Positions 53,389-64,000 of a stretch of DNA of 64,000 nt are shown piece by piece. The stretch's first letter is position 1. Each line of letters starts with the position of its first letter. The DNA comes from Ephemerocybe angulata (Eukaryota; Basidiomycota; Agaricomycetes; Agaricales; Psathyrellaceae), in contig JAACJK010000004.1 of NCBI GenBank assembly GCA_013368325.1, forward strand, positions 744,001-808,000. Direction: 5' to 3'. A program made the translations under genes and the position numbers. Below the pieces are notes generated by a model. That model made no database searches, was not told where the DNA came from, and saw only the letters and a program-made list of their open reading frames with translations.

Positions 53389-55817
53389 ATGTCTCTGCAG
53401 ACGACCATCACGCCGCACTCGCAAGCGCCGTACGTCGAGCGCACCTACCCCACGCCCGCCGAGCTCGATGCTGCCATCGCCGCCGCCGCTGCTGCCCAGC
53501 CCTTCTGGGCCGCCACCCCGCTCGCACAGCGCATCGCCATCGGCCGCGCCTTCATCGTGCGCTATCTCATCTCCCCTGTTTCTCCCATCTAACGTCCTGC
53601 TGCAGAAAGAATTTGAGGCGATGAAGGAAGAGATCCCGCTCGAGCTGACGCTCCAGATGGGCAGGCCGGTGCAGCAAGGCCCAGGCGAAGTCCGCGGTCT
53701 CGTCGAGCGCTCCAACTACATGCTAGACATCGCCCCAACCGCACTCGCAGACGTCTCTCTAGCAGACACCGACAAGCCAGGCTTCAAGCGCTACATCAAG
53801 CGCGTGCCTATCGGCGTCGTCTTCGTTATCGCCCCATGGAAGTGCGTCGCTCCATCTCAACAACCCCTGTCTCACCTAATCACCCCACCCCACGCAGCTT
53901 CCCCTACCTAACAACCATAAACTCGCTGCTCCCCGCCCTCCTCGCAGGAAACACCGTCCTCCTCAAACCCTCGCCCCAAACGCCCCTCACCGCCGAACGC
54001 ATTGCCGCCGCCTTCGCCCGCGCCGGCCTGCCCCCCAACGTCCTCACCGTCCTCCACCTCGGCCCCGAGGGCGTCGCCCAGACCATCAACGCGAAGCAGG
54101 TGGGCTTCGTCAGCTTCACGGGGAGCGTGCCTGTAGGACGCACCATCGCGGAGACTGCGGCGAAGGCGCCTGGTTTCACCGGGACAGGACTCGAGGTGCG
54201 TAGGGTCCATCTACTGCCTAGTGTATAGAAAAGGCTGATGAGTGACCGTCCAGCTTGGAGGCAAGGACCCGGCGTACGTTGCGCCCGACGCTGACCTGGA
54301 CTTCACAGTCGCCGAGCTCGTTGACGGTACGCTACCTTCCTCGTCTCCCCGTTGACCCCGCCCTGAATCTTATGACGCGCAGGCGCGTTCTTCAACTCGG
54401 GCCAAAGCTGCTGCTCCATCGAGGTCGGCCCCCCCCCTCCATGCATACTCTGAGACACATCTAACACAGTTGCACAGAGAATCTACGTCCACGCGGCGGT
54501 CTACGAGCCCTTCGTAGCCAAGTTCGTCGCTCTCACCAAGGTATGTCCGTCCCCTACACACTCTCTCTAATCCACATCGAAATAGCTTGAACTAACCAAT
54601 CCAATGCACAGGAATACAAACTCGGCGACCCGACGACGGGACACACCAACCTCGGACCCGTCGTGAGCCTCGCGAGCGCGGAGCGCATCCGGAAGCAAGT
54701 CGCAGATGCCGGTGCGTCTCATTCCCCCATACCCAATAGGTGTTGACCACTCACCGATTTGTGTACCACCAGTCGCCCAAGGCGCGCGCTCGCTCGTGCC
54801 TGAAAACCTCTTCCCTGCTGCCAAACCGTACGTCCCCTTTTCAACGGCTGGCCGCCCGCTCTTCATCCCTGACTTTTTGATACAGAGGCACGACGTATGT
54901 CGGCCCGCAAGTTCTCGTCAACGTCAACCACAGTGTGTATATTGATCTGCTTGAATGAAAGAGACGGCTAACACGGATATGATGCAGCTATGGAAGTTAT
55001 GACTGTACGTGTTCCTCATTTTGATCTTTTTGGGACGGCCTTCTTTATCCTCTGGAGTGGAGGAGAACCACTTTCCCATGTCCTCGGGAACCCTATACTA
55101 ACCCCCTCCCAGGAAGAAACCTTCGGTCCCGTCGTAGGCATCCAGCGCGTCTCCTCTGCGACAGAAGCCCTCGAGCTCATGAACGACTCGCGGTACGGCC
55201 TCACTGCGAGCGTGTGGACGGACGTCGAGTGCCAGCCGCGTGAGTTCCATTCTCCCTTATAATCAATGCCTGCCTTTCCAGTTTAGCATTCAGTGGGGCA
55301 TTGCTAATGATTTTTTTTTTGGTGGGATAGGAGCGGACGAGAGCGAGTATATAACGCCGGCGGAGCTTGTGGAGTATACGGCGAAGGGCGAGGTTGGGGA
55401 GGGGCTGTTTGCGAGGATGGAGGAGGGGTTGGAGACGGGGACTGTGTTTTTGAATCGGTGAGTGGAGTTTCAAATTGTTTCGGCGGTTACGAGAGGGGGA
55501 GGGAGAGCGGCGGACGTATGCTGACTATGTGGTTTTTAGGTGTGATTATTTGGACCCTGCGCTGGCGTGGAGCGGGGTGAAGGATAGTGGGCGCGGTGTT
55601 TCGCTTAGTAAATTCGGTGAGTACAATTTTCCTCTTCTTTGTGTGGAGTGGATGCCTGGCCGGGCGAATGAGGCTAGGCCCGACAGTGGACCTGGGGAGG
55701 CATTCGCGGAGTTCTGTTTGTGGAAAGGAATGTATGCTAACGAACTGGATAGGGTATGACCAGTTGACGAGGCCGAAGAGCGTGCATATGAAGATTAGCT
55801 TGAAGACGAGTGTCTAG
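53389..55817 (+). CDS. NAD(P)-dependent aldehyde dehydrogenase
   Basis: Fourteen exons: 53,389-53,556; 53,606-53,841; 53,898-54,195; 54,254-54,326; 54,383-54,423; 54,478-54,540; 54,612-54,711; 54,773-54,827; 54,886-54,932; 54,988-55,004; 55,113-55,239; 55,331-55,457; 55,540-55,616; 55,753-55,817; all phases consistent, 497 aa, the normal family length. Key residues: IAPWN before the cofactor fold, VSFTGSVPVGR, the general base Glu at the end of exon 3 in GLELGGKDP (about 234), catalytic Cys in NSGQSCCSIER (about 268), and EETFGPVVG. It oxidises an aldehyde to the acid, with the substrate not inferable. Exon 10 is just 17 nt. Probably cytosolic; no clear targeting peptide. Confidence 0.92.
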
Positions 55818-58332
55818 AACAGGGCGATGCGATGCATCGCCTAAGGAGGACGAATAGACGGAGAGGAGAATAGAGAGGACGAAAGGAGGGTGTACTGTAA
55901 CCAATAGCCAAAGGGCCGATATTCCATGTTTATATTCGTGACTTCTCTCCTGTTCCTCGCACAGAGTCTGCAATGATGCTTCTGAAATGTGAACTGTGGG
56001 AGGAGGCCGGTAATAAATTAGTTTTGCGGGCATGCGACTCATCCTACTCCACCCCAAGACGCCTCAAGACGGTCGGTGAGAACTATACATGTGCACTTCG
56101 ACTTTCTGAGGCTGCCCACAGGCCTGCTTATCGGGTGCGGAAAACGACCAGGATACAGCGAAAGTCAGTGAACAGCTCAGCCTGAGTCCATTTCATGATG
56201 AGAGACTAATGGACACGAGGGCAGTGTCATGCTGCTGGAATTCGTTGAGAGTTACTCTGACAAAAACGCCGATCCCAGAGGCACACGCACGCGTTGCGCA
56301 CGCGCGCTTATCGCCTGAACGAATCGAGACCCGCTATAGTGGCTGAAGCCGCGCTACTTATGCCTACAGCTTTCGCCCGAAGAAATGAGCGATACTGGGG
56401 TGAATTAGAACGGATGCCAACCCGCTGCAAATGCGCCCTTCGTGCCTTTCATACTTTGGTCGCTAGGCCCTCGACTGCTTCGAGCCGTAAGCGCCCGTGT
56501 GCGCAAATATTGGTGCCCGGTCATCGGTGTTTGTCTGGGCCTGTCAGGCTCGAGCCTAGAAGGGCCTTCATCTAATAGCTTAGGTATGTCTTTAGTGTGG
56601 CACAGCTAACTTTATTACAGGGAGTTACAGTAGTACAGATTTTTGCCTGACTTATGTTTACTTGATGCAAACGAGTGACTCGAGCGATAAATTCCCGCAG
56701 TTCTATAGGACAAGATCCCAGTGATTTTAAGGCCTGGGCTTGGCCTGAAGCCGCCAGGCCAGGTCGGCGGGTTGTTTTGAGGTTTTGGCAGGGGATGAAG
56801 AACATTAGCAAGACACATATATTACTGGGTAAATTGAATATTTCTTACTAGAAGACTGGTCTCGAATGTGAGACGATGAACGTGTGACAGCCACGATATG
56901 ACGAGGCTTGAACTTGAAGGGGATTTCCACGCCCCCTCGACAACACAGCCCGCTCGGACTCTGTGACTTGATAGCTCGGAAACCATGGTTCCGAGCTACA
57001 CAACGAGTCCTGTACCCAAAGCAAAAGACTAGCAAACACCAGGGCCCCGCACGATCCCGTCAGGCCGAGTGCGTGCATAAGGCATTACTCTAGTGGCATT
57101 GCACTTCAGGTTGAGATGCGGTCGGGGCTCCCAAATAAACCGGCAGTCATGGCAGAGCCTGCAACGACTCCTGCAGCGAAGGTTTGGATTTGAAAGGGGG
57201 GCTAAGGGGCGATGCAGAGGGTAGATTAGGGGAGTTAGGGATGGCCTTCGATATTTTCTCGGATTCAAGGAGCGTTAGAGTCGCACCTGTGGGTTCACAA
57301 TTGTAATGTTTTGAACAGTATGTGCGTAGGTAATGTCTCTTCCCGACTGCGTTGCGTGCAGCTCCGATATGCTGAAATTCGAAGACCCGTCGAACAAAGA
57401 GCTCATAGGCGGTCCTGAAATCTCGGTTAGCTCATCGTTGGGGAAGGTGTAGAAATACTAGGCTTGCCGTGCCGGGGGCTTTCCTTCTTTCTCTTGGGCA
57501 TTGACTTGAGGGCGGGTTCTGAATAGCGAGAAAGTTATGAAGAAAGTTCAAGGTGCTTTATACCTTCTAACAGGAAGGTACAAGCATCGGTGTGAAGTCA
57601 GAAGTAGCGGGTCCGAGGATAGTGCGAGGATGCAGCATGCCATCGATCCGATCGAGGTGGCAGTCCGTGAATGGAGGACCAGAGCTGCTACTGCACGAGA
57701 GAATCCAATTATTGTTTTCCAGTGCATACAATGCATAAAACAACGCTGGTCCCAGTGCGCTGAGTGGCTGACGAAACCCAGAAGGCAAAAGGTGTGGGTA
57801 AAGGAAGAGTGAGAAGCACAGGTGCAACAGGAGGAAGGTGTGATGTAGTGCTGAAAACGGGTTGGAGAAGGAGTTTGAGTCAGATAGAAGTTCATAGAAC
57901 GGAGTGCTTCTAAATCTTGCGCTACCACCTGGCAAAGTATGCAGAAACTGGCGGCACAATCGCTTTGTAAAACGGAAACGACAACTGAAGAAGTACATCC
58001 CACAGATAAGGCGCTAACCAGGATATGACTCGTATGCTTGGAATAAATGAACCTCAAATATCGGTCATTACGGCGTTGAACGTTGACCGAAGAGGGTATG
58101 AGTGCCTACCTATGTCCATTGTCAACTTTCTTGGTGAGCCATGATAAGATAAGATTGGACAATGCAGACAAGCGCCGGCGGCAAATTTTGATCTTCTGAT
58201 CTAGGTACCCTTGAATCTTCCCCTCATCCTCCCCACATTTCCTGAGGTACACTCCACTTGTTCGTCCCCTTCAGTGACATGGGACGCAATATACTGATGT
58301 TAATTCACAACTCATAAGCTTAAATCAACAAA
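55818..58332. other. gene-free intergenic stretch
   Basis: About 2.5 kb. The open frames here, including a 169-codon minus frame at 57,548-58,057, are Cys/Ser/His-rich with no motif and are not called. No tRNA or repeat was recognised. Confidence 0.45.
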
Positions 58333-61300
58333 ATGGGCAGAGCAAACCGACGAGGAGGGAAAGGCGGACGAGGGGGCAAGGCCCGCGGGCCCCGCACAGA
58401 TCCGGAGGGTGGGGATGCAGCGACGGGAAGGACAGACCTTATCGAGAAGATGGACATGCACAACGAACGGTTCTCGAGGTATTACAAGATGCAGAAACTC
58501 TTCGGGGACACAGGGACGGTTGCTGTTGAGGGTGCCGTGGTTCTTGGAGCTGAGGTGGAAGGGGCGAAGGCGGAGGGGGAGGCAGAGATGGAAGCAGACA
58601 AGCCTGAGGGAGAAAAAGAGGAGGAGGAAAGTGGGGAGTTTGAAGAGATGCTGAGCGCGTTCCGGAGACACTTGCCAACGACATTCCGTATCGCAGGCAG
58701 CCGTATGACTGTGCACTCGCTGAACAAGACGATCGCAGACGTGCATGTCCCCGGGCTCAACGACGTCGTCTTCGAGGGCGAGCGCATCCCACCACCCGTG
58801 CGCATTGACTGGTACCCCGATGGCTGCGCATGGCAGTTCAACGTCCCCAAAAAAGTCCTGCGCAAGCAGCCTCAATTCAAAAAGTTCCACTCTTTCCTCG
58901 TCTTCGAGACCGAAGTTGTGCGTGCGCCTCCTCCACCATTCATTCCTTATCTCATTCTCCCTTAGGGCAACATTTCTCGGCAAGAAGCGGTCAGCATGAT
59001 CCCTCCCCTCTTCCTCGACGTCGAGCCGCACCACAAAGTCCGTTCCCTCCTCCCCTTCCCCATCGCATCAGACTCACCTGTTTCCTTTAGGTCATGGACA
59101 TGTGCGCCGCTCCCGGATCCAAGGTACCCATCCCTCTCCCTCCATTCATACCCCCCCTTGCTCAGACTTATCCCTCCTCAGACAGCCCAAATCCTCGAAG
59201 CCCTCCACGCTCAAGACACCTCCACCTCCAGTTCGATCCCCTCAGGCGTGCTCATCGCCAACGACAGCGACAACAAGCGCACCCACCTACTGATCCACCA
59301 GTCCGCACGCTTGCCCAGCCCCGCGCTCATGGTCACGAACCTCGACGCCTCCAACTACCCTGCGATCCGTGTGCCCCGACAGACCGCGGACGGAAAACCT
59401 GTCCCTGGCAAGATGGACACCCTGCTGTTCGACAGGATCCTTTGCGACGTGCCCTGTAGCGGTGATGGGACTATGCGCAAGAATATTGGCATTTGGAAGA
59501 GCTGGCAGCCGATGGATGGAAATGGTTTGCATATGTGCGTGCTTCCTCCTCTCCTGTGTGATGGTATAATGCTAACCACCATCCCCTCCTGTACATCACC
59601 ATTCCGCATCTCGATGCTCTTATCTACCACACATGTTCTGCCTTCTTGCAGCCTGCAAACACGCATCCTCCAACGCGGAATGAAGATGCTCGCCCCTAAT
59701 GGCCGAATCGTATACTCAACCTGTTCCCTCAACCCCGTCGAGAACGAAGCTGTAATCGCTGCCGCCCTCAAAGCCAACCCCGGTACGCCTTCTCCCCTTT
59801 TCTCTCTTTACACTCAACCAACCAACATCCTACCCAGAATTCCACCTCGTCGACCCCTCCGCGCACCTGCCCGCTCTCCACAGGCGCCCAGGCCTCCACA
59901 CCTGGCTCCCCAGCATCGATCGCACCGCCACGACCTTCGTGCCCACCTACGACGCCCTCATGGCCTCGACCACCATCGACGCCAACACCAAGGCACGCTT
60001 CGTAAGAAGCCAATGGCCCCCGAGTGCAGAAGAGGCAAAGGAGATGCAGCTGGAAAGGTGCATGCGGATTTACCCTCATCTACAAGATACCGGAGGTTTC
60101 TTCGTGGCCGTTTTGGAGAGGAAGGGAGAGCCTTCTGGTGCTGCCGTGGCTCCTTCCTCTGCTGCTAGTGATAGCGCGACTGCGACTACCGACGAGTCTG
60201 CAACAAGGTATGCCATCCTGCCCGATCCTCGCGCCTGACGCCTTGAACATGATCATCTCACTTAGGAAAAGACAAGTGCCCTCTGAGGAGGAGGACGTCC
60301 CCGAATCGAAGCGCGCCCGCATCGAGGACGCCGAGATGGATACCACGACCTCCATCCCCGCCGACTCGTCCATCGCCGCAGCCAGCGTGGCCGCCCTCGA
60401 AGAGGAGGGTGATGCCGAGATGAAGATAGAGGCTGTGGATTCGACGAGCGCAACTCCTGATGAGGTTTCCGCCGCGCCCTCTCCTTCCGACGAGGCAGGA
60501 CCGAGTAAGAAGGATGCAGGAGAAAAGAAAGTCGGCGGACATAATAAGAAGAAGAAGGGTGACGCGGGCGAGTTCAAGGAGAACCCGTATCATTACCTAC
60601 CAGAAGACCATCCGTTGGTCAAGACGTGCCTGTACGTATCGCTCTCCCCTTACATTTCTCGATCCTCTTTCTCTTGTCCGCCTCCAATCCGTTTGAAATG
60701 GTATATTGACATATCTGACCAAACAGCGCGCGCCTCCAAATCCTCCCCACATTCCCCTCCTCGACCCTGCTCGTGCGCAACCCTCCGGACCAGCCCATCC
60801 GCTCCCTGTACCTCTCCAACACCCTCGTGCGCAGCATCATCGGAAACAACTCGTACCAAAAGCTGCGCCTCACTGCCGCTGGCACCAAGATCTTCACGAA
60901 GCAGGAGGGTGGCCGCAGTAAGTCTCTTTCCATCCACATCTTAATCCACAGCTAACGAGGGACGAAAATATAGAAGACAAAGAGGAAGGCGTATCAGCGC
61001 AATACCGCATCCTGGGCGAAGGCCTACCTGTCGTCCTGCCCTTCGTACGCGAGGACGCCGTGCTGAAAGGTGACCTCGGGGTGCTCCGCGTGTTCCTCGA
61101 GAGTTACTACCCGCTCGTAAGGAACTTTGACGAGGCATTCAGAGAACAGATTGAGCGCGCCGCGCGCGAGCGTGCGGCCATGTTCGGAGAGGAGAAAGAG
61201 GGTGGAGAAGCAGAGGAGGGTACAGGGAGCATGGTCGTGCGGTTCAGCGCGGAGGAGCGCGATGGTGTTGTCCTCACGCACGACCTCGTGCTGCCCATCT

Positions 61301-61568
61301 GGAAGAGCAGCGTGTCGTTGAGTCTTATGATTGATAAGAAGGCGAAGAGGTTTGTTTTTCATTCTTATTTCTCTCCAAATCCTGACTGATGTCGTTTTGC
61401 AGCGCGCTGAGCCTGCGGTTGTTCGGCGAGGACCTTATGGCCAAAGTCACGAAGACCGAGGGGGACGGTAGCGGGAAGAAACCCGAGGCTGATATCCCTG
61501 TGCTGGATGCGGCGGATGCGGCAGAGATCGAGACTGAGGAAACGAGTGCTATTGTAGAGGAGAACTAG
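58333..61568 (+). CDS. TRM4: tRNA (cytosine-5-)-methyltransferase Trm4/Ncl1 (NSUN2 homologue)
   Basis: Ten exons: 58,333-58,917; 58,966-59,037; 59,091-59,123; 59,182-59,534; 59,652-59,782; 59,838-60,207; 60,266-60,631; 60,727-60,917; 60,974-61,349; 61,403-61,568; phases consistent, 650 aa. The basic Gly/Arg-rich N-terminus (RGGKGGRGGKARG) suits nuclear entry and RNA binding. RQEAVSMIPPLFLDV and VMDMCAAPGSKT form the SAM-binding start. The two RsmB-type cysteines are visible in DVPCSGDGT (about 322) and YSTCSLNPVENE (about 372). An acidic, poorly conserved linker in exon 7 precedes the C-terminal domain (NPYHYLPEDHP). The enzyme methylates C5 of cytosine at several tRNA positions. It converges on MSH2, with 180 bp between the stop codons. 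Confidence 0.92.
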
Positions 61569-61748
61569 AGAGGTTATTACTAAAGTACAGTGCGTGCGGT
61601 CTATAGAGGCAGAGAGAAGTGTCAATGTACATGATGGAACTTCGAAGAGAGTATGTGCAGCGAGAGAATAAAGCACAAAACAGAGAGGACTAGAAAAACA
61701 GAGAGCAATATGCAATGGGACGAAAACGACAACATAGGTAACCCACAT

Positions 61749-64000
61749 CTACCGGAAGTTGACCAACACTTCCTGCAACCATTTATTCCCTTGGATCTCC
61801 TCACCCCGGGCCTTGACGCACTCCACCAGCCGCCTGATTTCCTCCTCATAATCTTTCTCTTCCTCCTCGGCGTCCCCATCGCCCATCACAACATCCTCAT
61901 CCAAATCCTCGCCCTCCGTCCACGCCCGCAACACTTCCTCCATAATCCTCACCCCCTCCCTCGTCGTCTCCTCATCACATGCATCATCTCCCTCCATCTT
62001 CGCGTCCTTCGCATCCTTCCCGAAATCCTCGAGCTCCACCGCCTTGCGCTTTGCAAGCTTGATCACATTCTCGGGGAAGTGCGCGAGCTCCGCGACGTGG
62101 ATACCGAAGCTCTGGTCGCTCACGCCAGGCTCGACTTTGTACAGGAGCGAGATCGTGCGCTCGGTGCTGCCTTCAGCGGCGTCGGAAACGTGCGCGACGA
62201 CATGCAGGTTCTTGACATGCTTGATTTGCTGGTCGAGCGCGGTGAGCTCGTGGAAATGTGTAGCGAAGAGGCAGAACGCGTGCAGCTCCGAGGCTATGTG
62301 TCTATAGAGAGCAAATGATGAGCATAATGTTCATGAATGCATGGATGATGGAGCAATGAAGGGATACTCACTCTGAAATTGCCCATGCCAACCCAAACCC
62401 ATCATAAGTCGACGTCCCGCGCCCAAGCTCGTCAATGATAACGAGCGAGTCGCTCGTCGCACTCCGCAAAATCGTCGCCGTCTCGAGCATCTCTGCCATG
62501 AACGTCGACACGCCCTTGAGCTGACTATCGCCCGCACCCACACGACAGAGGATAGAGTCGAAGATCGGGAGCTCCGCCTCCGCGCATGGGACGAACGAGC
62601 CGATCTGGGCCATGAGCGCAATGACGCCTGCTTGACGGATGTACGTCGACTTTCCGCCCATGTTGGGTCCGGCTGGAGGGAGGAGCGTCAGACAAGAGCC
62701 GAGGGAAGATGAAGACGGGGCGACTAACTGATTATTTGGAATTCGGAGACACCTGTTGAAGTAGGGTCAGTCTCTCGAATTGAGGAAGGCTGCTATACAA
62801 ACCCACCTTTCTCCATCTCAATATCATTTGCCATGAAGATAATATCATCCTGCACTTCGAGACATGGGTGTCGGGCCTCCACAAGGTTGAATTTTCCACC
62901 GCCTAAACAAGTCGCTTCAGCATCGCAGCCCAGGATTACCAGTCAGCACACGCACCCTTCTGCAGCACCTTGGGCTTCGTATATGCAGTCGGGGCATGGC
63001 TCGCAACATGTGCAAAGCTGTGAAGTAACACCTATCAGCCCTCCTTCAACATCTTGAAGTCAAAGTACGCACCTCAGAATAACATCCAAATGCGCAATAA
63101 TGTCGTTCAAACTCTCCAAAACCGGAGTATACGTCGCTAACATCAACCCATTAGCCACCCTCCACACAAGGCGTAGAACATCCGAACTCACCAGCAATCC
63201 CAACCACCTGCTTCACAAGGTTCGATTGCGCCTTCGAATACGCCTGCGAATGATCCAAATACTGCTCCGCAAGCTGTTTCAATTTATCTGTTCGGAAGAA
63301 CACTCCACTCTTGTTCGTTGCAATCTCGGTGTATTTCTTTTTCTGACTGATGACTTTTGCGTCCTGGTATAATCCATTATCAGCCAAAGAGCAAAGTCGG
63401 ACAGGTGATTGAGGTGAGGGATACACTTACATTCTTCGTAAGGCGGAAACAGTACCCATGCGTCTGGTTATTCTCCATATGCAGCTTCTTGTCCAGCTCA
63501 AGACCTAACTCCTCCCCAACTTTCTCGTGCTCCTCGTCGAACCCATCGCGGAGCTATACCACCAATGAACCTCGTTAGCCAGCGAACAAAAACAATCCAA
63601 GCTGTCTGGAGTACCGACCGCAGCCATTTTGTCAGCAAGTCCCTGCAACTCCTCGTCATACCCAGGCTTGATAACATAGTTATGCCGGTCAAGCTCCTCC
63701 AAGTCGATCGTCTGTTCGACCATGTCAGAGTACTTGGACAAGCTCGCCTCGGATTCCTGCGCAGGTTGTCAGTTACCATGCTTGCTTCCGTACACTTGTA
63801 GTCCTTTCTTACCTTCAGAGGCTTGAGATACTGCTCCTCCACAAGCGCGGCAAACTCCTCCCTGTCCTCCGTCGCTTTCGTAAGTTCTTCAATCAGCCCA
63901 GGAAGCTGTGGCCGAGCTGGATAAGCGGGACAACGTTAGAAGGATTCGACAAGGCCTACCTTGAGAATCATTTGGTACACTCGCACAACGTTCTCCAGAT
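61749..64000 (-). CDS. MSH2: DNA mismatch repair protein MSH2 (partial; N-terminus beyond window)
   Basis: Exons (minus): 64,000-63,960 (partial); 63,905-63,813; 63,756-63,619; 63,553-63,431; 63,363-63,192; 63,136-63,073; 63,017-62,957; 62,902-62,807; 62,752-62,729; 62,672-62,372; 62,301-61,749. The readable part covers the MutS lever/clamp ([20 protein letters not shown]) and the ATPase domain: Walker [32 protein letters not shown], Walker [15 protein letters not shown] and the [11 protein letters not shown] switch. The C-terminal part has [15 protein letters not shown] followed by an acidic linker ([15 protein letters not shown]). MSH2 pairs with MSH6 or MSH3 to recognise mispairs. Exon 62,752-62,729 is only 24 nt. 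The mismatch-binding N-terminal domains are off the window. Confidence 0.93.

Noticed and set aside
57548..58057. 169-codon minus-strand frame in the intergenic region
   Set aside because: Cys/Ser/His-rich translation with no recognisable domain, no ATG-supported conserved start and no splice context.
1..64000. CRISPR arrays, operons or bacterial-type regulatory sites
   Set aside because: The sequence is eukaryotic: intron-rich genes, a Pol III tRNA and LTR elements. Repeats found are tandem or transposon-derived with no spacer regularity.

Overview
The window looks like a chromosome segment of a mushroom-forming basidiomycete (Agaricomycetes). Introns are 38-117 nt with GT..AG ends. The host genes are intron-dense. 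The transposon families (Helitron helicase, Tad-like LINE, hAT, Ty3/Gypsy with a zinc-knuckle Gag, tRNA-derived inserts) are typical of this group. Species was not determined.

Layout. Bases 1-17,900 are a graveyard of mobile DNA: a foldback repeat carrying a Pol III promoter-like unit, a CACTA-like non-autonomous element with a 3-bp target duplication, relics of a Ulp1-like and a Tc1/mariner-like gene, and a decayed Helitron helicase. The helicase holds a cleanly inserted 272-bp tRNA-derived element and is truncated by a 5'-truncated LINE. An hAT transposase pseudogene follows.

Bases 17,913-42,206 hold what I consider the main discovery: a DNA transposon family I cannot name. The large copy (20,511-42,206) has 19-bp perfect terminal inverted repeats and a 6-bp target duplication (CGTTGT). 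On the minus strand it carries an eight-exon gene whose pieces sum to exactly 1,824 codons once two later insertions are set aside: a 317-bp hAT-type MITE with an 8-bp duplication, and a 14,967-bp Ty3/Gypsy retrotransposon with a 4-bp duplication. The predicted protein has an N-terminal zinc finger, a core that resembles P-element/THAP9 transposases, several C2H2-like fingers and a C-terminal PHD-like finger. A truncated sister copy (17,913-20,362) and a 525-bp internally deleted derivative (19,756-20,280, 6-bp duplication TCGGAT) lie beside it.

The retrotransposon (21,040-36,006) looks young: its two 1,387-bp LTRs differ at one base that I could see. It appears to use two successive -1 frameshifts (gag to pro, pro to pol), each at a canonical X XXY YYZ heptamer. 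Between pol and the 3' LTR it carries two intron-containing genes on the opposite strand, in a block bracketed by a duplicated polypurine tract.

Bases 42,207-50,500 contain another hAT-type non-autonomous element and decayed or partial genes (UAS/UBX-like, WD40, and others not identified). From 50,525 the sequence is ordinary gene-dense chromosome: ribosomal stalk protein P1, tRNA-Thr(CGT), a GNAT acetyltransferase, an EF-hand-like protein, a 14-exon aldehyde dehydrogenase divergently arranged from the EF-hand gene over 58 bp, the tRNA m5C methyltransferase Trm4, and the 3' two-thirds of the mismatch repair gene MSH2, which runs off the window end.
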